A DNA stretch of 64,000 nt from Ignavibacterium sp. (lineage in GTDB: Bacteria > Bacteroidota > Ignavibacteria > Ignavibacteriales > Ignavibacteriaceae). How positions within the stretch are numbered: position 1 is the first letter of the stretch; each line of letters opens with the position of its first letter. The stretch lies in the NCBI GenBank assembly GCA_018335755.1, contig JAGXRK010000001.1, positions 62,001 through 126,000 of the forward strand, written 5' to 3'. Of this stretch, positions 35,549-44,262 are shown in pieces. Position numbers and translations under genes: made by a program. The notes under the pieces are model-generated. The model ran no database searches. It was not told where the DNA came from and saw only the letters and a list, made by a program, of their open reading frames with translations.

Positions 35549-35591
35549 AATGACTTTATCCAAAGTTAATTTACTGATAGATAAAGTCATT
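35549..35591. promoter_or_regulatory. 12-bp perfect inverted repeat enclosing a promoter box
   Basis: Arms aatgactttatc (35549-35560) and gataaagtcatt (35580-35591) are exact inverted repeats. The 19-base loop contains the TAnnTTTG box of the rlmI-like gene. A second inverted repeat (aattatcc and ggataatt) lies at 35607-35638. These could be operators or terminator structures; there is no clear T run for the minus strand. Confidence 0.5.
35561..35568 (-). promoter_or_regulatory. TAnnTTTG -7 box before the rlmI-like gene
   Basis: Minus-strand TAACTTTG fits the Bacteroidota -7 consensus, 39 bases before the ATG at 35521. No clear -33 TTG element is seen. Confidence 0.35.
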
Positions 35592-35646
35592 TAAGAATGA
35601 ACGGTAAATTATCCTTACGCGGTATGATCAGGATAATTATACAAAG

Positions 35647-36363
35647 CTATTGCTGCGGATTCCAGCTGAAGAAAATTCTAACGCCAAGGTGTGCAGATAG
35701 CAAATCCGTTTTCGATTTATTTATATCATAAATAAGATTGCCATTTACTATCTGAATAGATCCCTTCTTAAGGTACTCTGCTTCAGAACCAAATAAGTAT
35801 CGCACCTTAAAATCTAAAAATATTGCATTGTCGTTTATGTTCGGATCGCCCGAAACAAGGTAAGTTAATCCTCCGCCCACACCATAGCTCCATGCCCAAT
35901 CATCGAAGTTAACATCTTCAGCTATCACTTCTTCATTATAACGGCTTTTTACAGATGACTTAGTAAAAAAATAGTTTCCGCCGAACAACCCCTCAGCATA
36001 AGGGCGAAAACGGCCGTATTCAGGAGCAATTAAAAAAACAAGATGAAAGTTTGTAAGATTGTTTGTTCGTTCAATATCTACGCGAACATCGGGAATTGTG
36101 GAACTCCATGGCTCACTTCTTTTTTCCATTCCATAAACGTAATAGCCAAGATTTACTCCCAACCCAACAGGCAAATTTCTTTTCGGAGTAAGAAAGAAAA
36201 ATTCACCATTTAAACCAACACCTGTTTGTTTTAAATTCTCCTTGAATTCACCCATTGGAAAAGCTAAGCTGAAGTAAAGTCCGCCTGATTGAGCAACTGA
36301 AAATGAATATGAGCCGGACATAATAAGTGTTAAAAATAAAACACAGAATATTTTTATTTTCAT
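35647..36363 (-). CDS. Outer-membrane beta-barrel protein
   Basis: A 238-residue protein with a signal peptide ('FCVLFLTLIMSGSYSFSVAQ'). The mature part alternates strands with Gly/aromatic turns ('GLYFSLAFPMGEFKENLKQTGVGLNGEFFFL', 'LGVNLGYYVYG', 'WAWSYGVGGGLTYLVSG', 'AHLGVRIFFSWNP') typical of OmpA-like or porin-type barrels of 8 to 10 strands. ggagat precedes the ATG. A TAnnTTTG box (36404-36411) lies 40 bases upstream. It is separate in family from the 4792 barrel. Ligand unknown. Confidence 0.72.
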   Translation of the reverse strand: MKIKIFCVLFLTLIMSGSYSFSVAQSGGLYFSLAFPMGEFKENLKQTGVGLNGEFFFLTPKRNLPVGLGVNLGYYVYGMEKRSEPWSSTIPDVRVDIERTNNLTNFHLVFLIAPEYGRFRPYAEGLFGGNYFFTKSSVKSRYNEEVIAEDVNFDDWAWSYGVGGGLTYLVSGDPNINDNAIFLDFKVRYLFGSEAEYLKKGSIQIVNGNLIYDINKSKTDLLSAHLGVRIFFSWNPQQ

Positions 36364-36403
36364 TTTATCTCCATTTAATAATAGATTTTTATTTTGAAGC
36401 TGA

Positions 36404-36411
36404 CAAAAATA
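36404..36411 (-). promoter_or_regulatory. TAnnTTTG -7 box before the barrel gene
   Basis: Minus-strand TATTTTTG, 40 bases before the ATG at 36363, fits the Bacteroidota -7 consensus. No clear -33 element. Confidence 0.35.
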
Positions 36412-36452
36412 TATAAAAAGATTTGGTTTCTATTATAAGCTGTGATGAGAGG

Positions 36453-37790
36453 TCAATTTTTTATATAAACGCGGTACTCCCACGGCTTTAGTTTTATTGA
36501 CTTAGCCAGGGCAGCAACTTCAAACAACTTTCCGGTAAAGAACTCGCGGTAATCTCCGTCAGCAGATTCATTTAGTAGTTCTATTTCTATTGATTGATCT
36601 GAACAGTTAAATATAGAAAAAACAGTGTTACTTTCATTTTCTCTTAAAAAAGTAAATACACTTTCCGGATTATTGTTTGGAATAACTTTATAGCTGCCGC
36701 CCTTTAAACCGCTCCAAAGGGCGGGATTATTTTTTCTGAGAACATTTAATTGTTTATACAATTCGAACATATTATGATCTTTCCATTCGATCGGGTCTTT
36801 TTCAAAAAACTCCAGTCGTTTATCATTTCCTGCTTCCTGACCGGAATATATTAACGGCATTCCCGGAATAGTGTAAGTCAAAACAGCAAAAGTTTCAATA
36901 GCATCGCCTAAACGTTCAAAAACAGTTCCATTCCATGTATTCTCATCATGATTATCTGTAAACTGCATTCTGATTGCATAATCCGGATACTTATTTATAT
37001 CCTGCTCAATATGATCAGTTAAATTATTAACATTATTTTCTTTACTGTAAATCCTGTTTATAATTTTATGCAGTTCCCAATCATAAGTCATATCAAAAGC
37101 AGCATAGTGCATTTCGGGAGTATCCCATTCAGCAAGCATAAAGACGGGTTTAATCTCGTCGAGCTGCGGCCTTACAAAATCCCAGAATTCAACCGGAACC
37201 ATTCCCGCAAAATCGCATCTGTAACCATCAATGTTACACTCTTCAATCCAGAACTTTAAAGCATCCGCCATTTCAACCCATAGTTCTTTATTATCAAAAT
37301 TTAAATCAATAACATCGTGCCAGTCATCTACTGGTGGAATAAAATTTCCAATTTCATCTCTTGTAAAAAACTCAGGATATTTTTGGACCCAGATGTTATC
37401 CCAGGCGGTGTGATTAGCAACCCAATCGATTATCACATACATTCCAAGTGAATGTATTTCATTAACCAGCTCTTTAAAATCATCCATTGTTCCGAATTCC
37501 GGATTTACATCTTTATAATCTTTTACAGAATAATAACTGCCCAGAGTTCCTTTTCTGTTAAGTTCGCCTATAGGATGTATGGGCATTAACCAGAGTATGT
37601 CAACTCCCAAATTTTTTAATCGCGGCAGATGATCGGAAAACGATTTGAATGTACCTTCTTCTGTAAACTGACGAATATTCACCTCATAAATGGTTGCATT
37701 ATAAGCCCAATTAGGAGTGTTGGTCTGAGCAAAGTTACCAATGCTGACAAATAATATTAACAGATAAATATGAAGATGTAGTTTTTTCAT
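36453..37790 (-). CDS. Secreted alpha-amylase family protein (GH13)
   Basis: A 445-residue protein with a signal peptide ('YLLILFVSIGNFAQ'). The GH13 conserved regions are all seen: 'DWVANHT' (region I), 'GYRCDFAGMVP' with nucleophile Asp193 (region II), 'FMLAEWDTP' with acid/base Glu221 (region III) and 'FTDNHDENT' with the transition-state Asp282 (region IV). A C-terminal beta domain follows ('VFTFLRENESNTVFSIFNCSDQSIEIEL'). It acts on alpha-glucans in the periplasm or at the surface. It lacks a sorting tail, so general export is enough. A TAnnTTTG box lies at 37822-37829. Confidence 0.9.
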   Translation of the reverse strand: MKKLHLHIYLLILFVSIGNFAQTNTPNWAYNATIYEVNIRQFTEEGTFKSFSDHLPRLKNLGVDILWLMPIHPIGELNRKGTLGSYYSVKDYKDVNPEFGTMDDFKELVNEIHSLGMYVIIDWVANHTAWDNIWVQKYPEFFTRDEIGNFIPPVDDWHDVIDLNFDNKELWVEMADALKFWIEECNIDGYRCDFAGMVPVEFWDFVRPQLDEIKPVFMLAEWDTPEMHYAAFDMTYDWELHKIINRIYSKENNVNNLTDHIEQDINKYPDYAIRMQFTDNHDENTWNGTVFERLGDAIETFAVLTYTIPGMPLIYSGQEAGNDKRLEFFEKDPIEWKDHNMFELYKQLNVLRKNNPALWSGLKGGSYKVIPNNNPESVFTFLRENESNTVFSIFNCSDQSIEIELLNESADGDYREFFTGKLFEVAALAKSIKLKPWEYRVYIKN

Positions 37791-37821
37791 TTTTTTTGCT
37801 CAACGTTTTTTATTTGTTATT

Positions 37822-37829
37822 CAAAGATA
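37822..37829 (-). promoter_or_regulatory. TAnnTTTG -7 box before the GH13 gene
   Basis: Minus-strand TATCTTTG lies 31 bases before the ATG at 37790 and just downstream of the terminator of the coiled-coil gene, a sensible promoter place. Confidence 0.4.
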
Positions 37830-37842
37830 AATATGCGGAAAT

Positions 37843-37867
37843 AAAAAGGGGATCAAAAAGATCCCTT
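37843..37867 (-). terminator. Rho-independent terminator of the coiled-coil gene
   Basis: On the minus strand gggatc, loop ttttt and gatccc form a 6-bp stem followed by ctttttattt. It lies 22 bases after the stop codon at 37890. Confidence 0.65.
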
Positions 37868-37889
37868 AAAAATTGGTGAATATCCGAAA

Positions 37890-40800
37890 TTAGATTTTAT
37901 AGATTTTAGAATTATCCTGGCCCTCTTTGGACTCTGAATTTTTAAATTGATCTAACTCAATTTTAAGATCAGGATTTTCTTTTCTGCCTTTAGAGAGAGT
38001 CTGTTCAAGCTTAATTTTCTCCCGTATTTTTTGATATCGCTGGAGCGCGCGCTGGTTTTTAGCTATTTCATCGTGAAGTTTTTTCTTCATTGATGCCAGT
38101 TTTATTATTTGACCCCTATGATCTTCATGTTCAATCTTAATAGAACTGATAGAGTTTTGTAGTTCAACAAGTTCGGTCATTGCATCAGAAACTTTCTGAT
38201 TTATTTCGCTAAGCCTGTCTTCATGCTCTTTAATATCTTTATCAATTTTATATCTTCGTTCCCGTGTATCTACATACTTACTATTCATAGTTCCGAGCAT
38301 TTCCTCAAGTCCCTGTTCAATTAGAACTTTCTTTCTTAAGATCAAATCAGACTCGGCTTTAAGATCACTATTATAGTTTTTACGTTCAATCGCTTGCGTA
38401 TCGAGTTTAAGAAGGTCGTTTTTAAGCTGTTCTTTCTTTTCCTCAATAACACGGAGCAGATCTTCAAAAGAATCAATTTCTGCCTGACGCATACTTAAAA
38501 TTCTTTCACTTTCTTCAAGCGCGGAGATTTTTTCAAACAGTAGTTGGTCCTTCTCCTCGAGTTCAAGATCCTTTTTATTTATAATTTGCTCAAGAACAAC
38601 CTTTTTCTTATTTATTTCATTCATTTCATTATTGAACTTCTGGAACATTTTTGTAAATCTGTTCTCAAGTTCAAAATTAGTGCGCTCAATTTCCTCTTTA
38701 CGTTCTTCAAGAAGGGGAACAAGCTCTCTTACCTGCTGAGTTTCTTTCTGAAGTTTCGTATAGTTTTCCTGTTCAAGAATGATCTTTTTATGCAATTGCT
38801 CTTTTAGTACTTCAAGCTGATTTGTTTCTTCCTGAACGAGTAAGTGCTTTTGCTCAAGTTCTGAAACCTCGTTGGTAAGCCGGGATAGTTTTTTTGATTT
38901 AATATCAAGGTTTTCTTCTACAGCAAAAAGTTCTTTTTGTCTTAATTCAATTTGTTCAAAAACTTTTTGATGACGCAGGTTTGCATCGTTAATTTCTTTT
39001 AATTTAGAGGCAAGCTGGTTTTCAAGTTCTGTAGTTTCCTCTTCTCTGGATCTTAGACTTCTCTCTGCTTCTGCAAGGGCATCAATTTTTTCTTTAGCTT
39101 CATTCGCCAGAATATCAATACGTTTTCGAGTATTTTCTTCAGCTTCCTTTAACTGCGATAAATCAATCTTGACTGTTTCAGCGGTTTTTAAATGCTCACT
39201 TACTTCGGTCTTCAGCTCTTCAATTTTTTGAGTGGAAAGATGCTCCTCTTCCTTTAAGCTGAAAAGCTTTCTGGTTAGTTCAGTAACTTCTGATTTGGCA
39301 TGTTCGTATTCTTCAATCCTGGATTTCAGCCCCGCTTCTATGCTGCTGAGTTCTGCAATTGAATTATTGATCCTTTCAATTTCCTGAAGCTTATCGTCAA
39401 CTTCTGTGATTAACTCTTCAAGTTTAATACGATTCTGTTGTTCTTCAGCTTCAATTTCAGATTTGAACTTAACTAAATTATCAATCTCAAACTGAACAGC
39501 ATTAAATTCCTCAATTTTTTTATTCAGAGTTTCTTCATCGGCCCGCAGGATTAACAGTTTTTGACTTATGTCTTCAACCTGCCTTGTTTTAAGTTCTAAT
39601 TCATTGTTAAGCTCTTTCAGCCGCTCCTTTTGTTCACGTTGATTATCAAAAAGCGTTTTGCTTTTTTCAAGATCAGTCAGTAGATTTTTTTCAGTGTCTT
39701 TAAGTCCCTCTATTCTATGCGAAATTATTTTTTCTTCGTTAATAAGGGAATCTATTTTACTGTTGATAGAGTCAACCTCGGACTTCTTTTCGGACATCAG
39801 GTTTTCAAATTCTGATAGAGATTTTCCAAAGGAATCTTCTTTAAGTATTAATTCCTCAAGGTGCTTTTCAGCCTCACTAACTTTTACGCAAATCTCATCA
39901 TATTCACGAGCTATTAATTTGGAGTCGGCTGACAATTTGCTTGTTTCTGAGTATTCTTTCTTCAGCTTATCAAGTTCTGAATTCTTCTGTTCAATTTCAT
40001 CATTCAGCTGATCCATATTATTAATCAGCTCTTTTTCACTTATTCTTAAGTCTGTCAGTCTCTTATTAAAAGAAGCTATATTAAGTTTAATCTGTTCATA
40101 ATCAGAAACTCTTGTATGCAGCGCTCGTTCGATTTCTCTAAGCTCATCCACTGCAATTTTTATTGCTTCGGCATCCCTTGTTTTTTCTGATGCTTCCTGT
40201 TTAAGCTGTTCTATTCTTTGTTTGTAACCTGCCTCTTCAGACTTCAAATCTGAATAGATTTGCTGCTGTTTTTCAATTTCATTATTAAGCGATTCAATCT
40301 CTTCAGCTTTTTGTAAAGCAGTTTTCTCATTTTCTTTCAAGAGATTTAGTTTGGCAGTTATTTCATCAACTTCCGATTGCTTGAGAGAAATATTATTTTC
40401 AAGCTCTTCTAGTTTTTGCCGATATTCAGAATATTTTTCACTTACATCCTGGTTTTCTTTTATATCGTGAAGAAGTTCATCCTCAACAATGCGAAGATTT
40501 TCAATGCGTTTCCGGGTCTCTTCCTCATCAAATTTTAAGTGTTCAAGATTTTTAGCGATGATTTCTGATTCAGTGCCCTTATGTGAAAGTTCCTGTTCAA
40601 GTTCTATCAGACGAATGCTTAAATTATCTTCAACGGATTTAAGTTCTTCATATCTTTTAACAGAACTTATCAGTTTTTCCTGAATGTTTTCCAGTTCATG
40701 TACTTTCTGCTTTAGTTCATTTTCAGAGTTTATAAGATTGTTGATATGATTTTGAAGATTTTCCGCTTCGGATTTTTTCTGTTCAATTTCTTTATTTAGC

Positions 40801-41759
40801 AAATCAAGTGTAACCCGGAATTCTTTCTCCTGCTCTTTTAAACTGGTCTGTTGTTTATCGAGTTTGGAAAGTTCGTCTTCATCCTGAATCAGTTCATCAA
40901 TTTTATTTTTAACATCTGTTTCTTTGTCGGATAATTCAGATATGTGCTTTTGAATATTTTCAATTTCATTCTTCTTTGTATCGATTTCCTGTTGAAGCCA
41001 GTTAAGTTTTTTCCTGGATTTTGCTTCCTCTTCACTTAACTGCGATACTTTTTTAGTAATCTCTTCTAAACTTTTTTGTTTATAATTGATTTTATCAACC
41101 AGACTTTTCTGCTCAGCAATCAGTTTGTCAGACTTTTCTTCAACTCTTCTCAACTCATCTATTGCTCTTATTAGTCTCACTTTTTCAATATTATCAGCTT
41201 CAGCTTTTTTATCATCAATTAACCTTTCAAGCTGTTCTTCCCTGTAAGATAAATTGTCAATATTAGTCTGAACCTCGTCATAATGCTCTTTAAGATTATC
41301 AAGCCTGGATTCCAGTTCTTCAATCTCATTAAGAAGCTTGTTTTTATTTGCAGACGTTTCAGATAATTCACCATCTGAGGGCTGAAAAATCAGGTTTATT
41401 TCCTGCTCGGTAACAACCTTTTTTTCACGAATTATTTTTTCAAGAGATTTAATTTGTTCAGAATAAACAAGCAGGTTGTTTTGTTCTTCGTGTTTTAGCT
41501 CTCGCAACTGAGAAATTTCGTTATTCAGATTTTCGAGTATATCTTTTTTTTGAAGTTCCTCTTCTCTAAGGTAGTTTATTTCGGAGGAAAGGGTAAGTTT
41601 AAGTTCATTCAGTTCAGAAACCTCAGAGCGCATTTTACGCAGCACATCATTAAGATGCTGAATTGATTCTTCTCTTTCTGTAATAATGTGGATCCTGTTT
41701 TTAAGATCCTCGTTCTCTATTTCTAATTCACGTAAACGTTTAGAACTGAAAATTCCCAT
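37890..41759 (-). CDS. Giant coiled-coil protein without ATPase domain
   Basis: A 1289-residue protein that is almost wholly alpha-helical coiled coil, made of heptads rich in Leu, Glu, Lys and Ile. It begins 'MGIFSSKRLRELEIENEDLK' and shows a repeating plan of about 60 to 75 residues in which 'EEExxxxKIExLxxxxxEL' and 'SLxNEIEQKKSEAExL'-type segments recur. No Walker A motif, SMC hinge, signal peptide or membrane segment is visible. AGGA precedes the ATG. Proteins of this type are often cytoskeletal or scaffold proteins, but coiled coils resemble each other by composition alone, so function stays unknown. It is a single gene with its own terminator. Confidence 0.8.
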   Translation of the reverse strand: MGIFSSKRLRELEIENEDLKNRIHIITEREESIQHLNDVLRKMRSEVSELNELKLTLSSEINYLREEELQKKDILENLNNEISQLRELKHEEQNNLLVYSEQIKSLEKIIREKKVVTEQEINLIFQPSDGELSETSANKNKLLNEIEELESRLDNLKEHYDEVQTNIDNLSYREEQLERLIDDKKAEADNIEKVRLIRAIDELRRVEEKSDKLIAEQKSLVDKINYKQKSLEEITKKVSQLSEEEAKSRKKLNWLQQEIDTKKNEIENIQKHISELSDKETDVKNKIDELIQDEDELSKLDKQQTSLKEQEKEFRVTLDLLNKEIEQKKSEAENLQNHINNLINSENELKQKVHELENIQEKLISSVKRYEELKSVEDNLSIRLIELEQELSHKGTESEIIAKNLEHLKFDEEETRKRIENLRIVEDELLHDIKENQDVSEKYSEYRQKLEELENNISLKQSEVDEITAKLNLLKENEKTALQKAEEIESLNNEIEKQQQIYSDLKSEEAGYKQRIEQLKQEASEKTRDAEAIKIAVDELREIERALHTRVSDYEQIKLNIASFNKRLTDLRISEKELINNMDQLNDEIEQKNSELDKLKKEYSETSKLSADSKLIAREYDEICVKVSEAEKHLEELILKEDSFGKSLSEFENLMSEKKSEVDSINSKIDSLINEEKIISHRIEGLKDTEKNLLTDLEKSKTLFDNQREQKERLKELNNELELKTRQVEDISQKLLILRADEETLNKKIEEFNAVQFEIDNLVKFKSEIEAEEQQNRIKLEELITEVDDKLQEIERINNSIAELSSIEAGLKSRIEEYEHAKSEVTELTRKLFSLKEEEHLSTQKIEELKTEVSEHLKTAETVKIDLSQLKEAEENTRKRIDILANEAKEKIDALAEAERSLRSREEETTELENQLASKLKEINDANLRHQKVFEQIELRQKELFAVEENLDIKSKKLSRLTNEVSELEQKHLLVQEETNQLEVLKEQLHKKIILEQENYTKLQKETQQVRELVPLLEERKEEIERTNFELENRFTKMFQKFNNEMNEINKKKVVLEQIINKKDLELEEKDQLLFEKISALEESERILSMRQAEIDSFEDLLRVIEEKKEQLKNDLLKLDTQAIERKNYNSDLKAESDLILRKKVLIEQGLEEMLGTMNSKYVDTRERRYKIDKDIKEHEDRLSEINQKVSDAMTELVELQNSISSIKIEHEDHRGQIIKLASMKKKLHDEIAKNQRALQRYQKIREKIKLEQTLSKGRKENPDLKIELDQFKNSESKEGQDNSKIYKI

Positions 41760-41889
41760 TGTTTTCCTGAAATTTCCTGTTAATAAGTTAAAATGTTGAT
41801 AATTAGTAATTTATATTAAATAATATAACACGAAGTTAATTATTCGGGCGTTAATATTCAATTTGCCAATGAGTGCTTAAACTAAGAAT

Positions 41890-42420
41890 TTATTTTTGCG
41901 ATAGCATTTTTATAATTGCCCTGCAAAACTCCGGCAGGTCACCGGGATTTCTGCTGGAGATCATATTCCTATCTATCACAACCGGTTCATTAAACCATTC
42001 AGCTCCGGCATTCATAAGGTCATCTTTTATGCCCGGGGTAGATGTGCATTTATAACCCTTCATTATTCCTGCAGAGATTGGAATCCAGCCGGCGTGACAA
42101 ATATGAGCAACAAGCTTGCCGCTGTTAAAAATCTCACGCGTTATATCAAGAACTTTTTTCTCGCGCCTAAGTTTGTCAGGTGCAAATCCTCCTGGTATTA
42201 TAAGCGCATCAAATTCATTTGAATGAATTTCATCGAATGATGCATCGGATTTGCAGGGATATCCATGCTTGCCGGAATAGACTTTCATTTTAAATGATCC
42301 TGCTATAATTACTTGTGCACCTTCTTCTATCATACGGATTTTGGGATACAATAATTCAAGATCTTCATAAATGTCATCTACAAACATTAAAATCTTTTTT
42401 CCTGTCAGTTTTGGTTTCAT
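41890..42420 (-). CDS. DJ-1/PfpI-like protein
   Basis: A 176-residue protein with the DJ-1/PfpI fold: 'KKILMFVDDIYEDLELLYPKIRMIEEGAQVIIAG', 'DALIIPGGFAPDKLRR', and the nucleophile elbow 'LVAHICHAGWIPISAG' with the active Cys. Family members act as glyoxalase/deglycase-type or stress-protective enzymes; activity here is not established. It overlaps the upstream 110-residue gene by four bases (ATGA), which means coupled translation. SD aaggaaag is inside that upstream gene. Confidence 0.85.
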   Translation of the reverse strand: MKPKLTGKKILMFVDDIYEDLELLYPKIRMIEEGAQVIIAGSFKMKVYSGKHGYPCKSDASFDEIHSNEFDALIIPGGFAPDKLRREKKVLDITREIFNSGKLVAHICHAGWIPISAGIMKGYKCTSTPGIKDDLMNAGAEWFNEPVVIDRNMISSRNPGDLPEFCRAIIKMLSQK

Positions 42421-42749
42421 AGCTTTCCTTCCCTGTATTGTTGTCTGAATCTTATTTTCTGAAGCTGTCTTTCAATAATTAAATCGGCAAGACCGCCGGG
42501 TATATCATCTTTGTCCGGACCGCCGAACAGTTCTGAAAGTTTTTTTTCACTTACATCGATTCTGTATAAAGTATTAAGTAAAAGTTCGTAATTGTGATCA
42601 TACATCTCTTTTAGTTTAACTATAAGATAATTTCTGAATTCATCAAGTCTTTCAAAATCATTATTGGGAATCAATGTCCTGAACCTGTCATCAACAAAAT
42701 CTTTCTCAACAAATTTTTGGAGAGAATATATTTCGTTTTTATCATCCAT
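42417..42749 (-). CDS. Conserved-looking protein of unknown function, coupled to the PfpI-like gene
   Basis: A 110-residue helical, soluble protein: 'FVEKDFVDDRFRTLIPNNDFERLDEFRNYLIVKLKEMYDHNYELLLNTLYRIDVSEKKLSELFGG', then 'IPGGLADLIIERQLQKIRFRQQYREGKL'. No family recognised. It overlaps the PfpI-like gene (ATGA) and follows the PAP2-like gene by 13 bases, so the three probably form one operon. Confidence 0.7.
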   Translation of the reverse strand: MDDKNEIYSLQKFVEKDFVDDRFRTLIPNNDFERLDEFRNYLIVKLKEMYDHNYELLLNTLYRIDVSEKKLSELFGGPDKDDIPGGLADLIIERQLQKIRFRQQYREGKL

Positions 42750-42762
42750 AATAACTTTAACC

Positions 42763-43377
42763 TTATTTATTCAAAGTGGTTTTTATTTGTTTCAGTAATA
42801 CATAACAGGCATAGGTAAAAAACACAGCTGCAAAAACGTCAATTGTATAATGAACGTGCTGAAGAAGAACAGTAACAGCAACACTAATCGTACAGACAAA
42901 AAATATCAGTTTCAATAACTTTTTGTCCTCGAGAAGAAAGAATATAAATAAGGTTGCAGTATGTCCGGAAAAGAACAGGTCTTTTGTTAATGTTTGTCCG
43001 GTCCCGAAAAACTCCACAAACGGATCGTTTAGTATTCTTAAGGTTGCAGGAGGCTCAAGCGGCAGAAGATACATTGCGGCAATTCTCACACAGACCATTA
43101 AAGTGTAAAGTTGAATTGCGAATAGAAGTCTTTCCGGTTTAAGTGAAAATGAAACAACCGCAGTTAAGAGAGAGATGTATATTAATGCAAAAGTAAGCCA
43201 GGTTAAATCAACAGGATCAAAAAGTATTAAAACAGGATCGGTAAAAAACACACCTGGTCTTTCTTCAACGAAATTCAGAAAGTTTGTAAAAGAAAAAAGA
43301 ATGAGTGCCAGCAGAACAACTGTAATCGCCAGTTCAATCCTGTTTCGCTTAACCGATATAAAATCTTTCCAGTTCAT
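42763..43377 (-). CDS. PAP2_C-type phosphatase / sphingomyelin synthase-like membrane protein
   Basis: A 204-residue protein with about six membrane helices ('AITVVLLALILFSFTNFL', 'LTWLTFALIYISLLTAVVSF', 'FIFFLLEDKKLLKLIFFVCTISVAVTVLL'). The catalytic motifs are 'DLFFSGHTATLF' and 'HVHYTIDVFAAVFFTY', the His and Asp arrangement of PAP2_C proteins, the branch that includes sphingomyelin synthases. It would hydrolyse or transfer phosphate head groups of lipids in the inner membrane. Its substrate is unknown. SD aggggat lies before the ATG. It heads the operon with the 42417 and 41890 genes. Confidence 0.8.
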   Translation of the reverse strand: MNWKDFISVKRNRIELAITVVLLALILFSFTNFLNFVEERPGVFFTDPVLILFDPVDLTWLTFALIYISLLTAVVSFSLKPERLLFAIQLYTLMVCVRIAAMYLLPLEPPATLRILNDPFVEFFGTGQTLTKDLFFSGHTATLFIFFLLEDKKLLKLIFFVCTISVAVTVLLQHVHYTIDVFAAVFFTYACYVLLKQIKTTLNK

Positions 43378-43418
43378 AATCCCCTGGAATGGTGAATTGA
43401 TAGAGAACTAACTAAATA

Positions 43419-44150
43419 CTAAAATTTAATATGACTAAGAAAATGCGGAAGCATCTTCCGCCAAGTCGGCCAGTCGTGAGTCATATCGTGACCCCACAAA
43501 TCCAGCCAGTGTTTAATACCTCTTGCATTAAGACTGGCTGATAATCTTCGTGAAGCATTCGGATCTTCATAAGCACCTTGTCCCGATGCAATTATAATGC
43601 TTCTTCTTCTCATATGATTAAACATATATTCATCATCCCAATGCGGCAGATAGTCAACAGGAGAATTGAAATAAACATTATCGTCGTAATAACCTTTTGA
43701 GTAGCTTTTGAGATCGTAGCTTCCGCTCATTGCAATAGTACCGGAAAAGATATCAGGTCTTCTGAAAAAATTATTGGCAGCGTGAAGCGCGCCGAGCGAT
43801 GCACCAGTTGTAATTATTGGTACCAATCCCTTACTATGATTGTGAATAAAAGGGACAACTTCCTCAACCACATACCGGTTATACTGCTGATGACGGATAG
43901 CTTTATGAGCGGGATGCATATTGTTGTTCAGCCAGCTTTCATTATTTATGCTGTTGATCGAGAATGCTTTTAGCTTTCCTTCACCTAAAAACCAGGATAT
44001 GGTATCAATAAGTTGAAAACGTTCATATTCAAGAAAGTCTGCTGCTGCAGTGGGAAACATTAACAGTGCATAGCCATAATGACCGTAAACAACAATTTCC
44101 ATTTCTTTGTTGAGATTAGGACTGTACCAGCGGTGAATCTCTCTGCTCAA
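43419..44150 (-). CDS. Esterase-family protein (alpha/beta hydrolase)
   Basis: A 243-residue protein. The start is the TTG at 44150, supported by ggagaa 8 to 12 bases upstream; no ATG gives a better start. The fold is the esterase D-like alpha/beta hydrolase type with nucleophile Ser in 'GASLGALHAANNFFRR', an acidic residue region near 'YEDPNASRRL' and a C-terminal His in 'WGHDMTHDWPTW'. 'YGHYGYALLMFPTAAADFLEYERF' marks the N-terminal strand and oxyanion area. No signal peptide is seen. The substrate is unknown. Confidence 0.8.
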   Translation of the reverse strand: MSREIHRWYSPNLNKEMEIVVYGHYGYALLMFPTAAADFLEYERFQLIDTISWFLGEGKLKAFSINSINNESWLNNNMHPAHKAIRHQQYNRYVVEEVVPFIHNHSKGLVPIITTGASLGALHAANNFFRRPDIFSGTIAMSGSYDLKSYSKGYYDDNVYFNSPVDYLPHWDDEYMFNHMRRRSIIIASGQGAYEDPNASRRLSASLNARGIKHWLDLWGHDMTHDWPTWRKMLPHFLSHIKF

Positions 44151-44262
44151 TATATTCTCCGTTATGTGTTTTTAATTATAAAAAAATGTAGAGTGAAGCT
44201 AAAGAAATGAGCTAAATTTTTAAAATAATTTTTGGTTTGAAATCTTAATTATCACTTTACTT

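Noticed and set aside
37890..41759. SMC or Rad50-type ATPase
   Set aside because: Coiled-coil composition is similar, but there is no Walker A, Walker B or hinge, and the ends are coiled coil as well.
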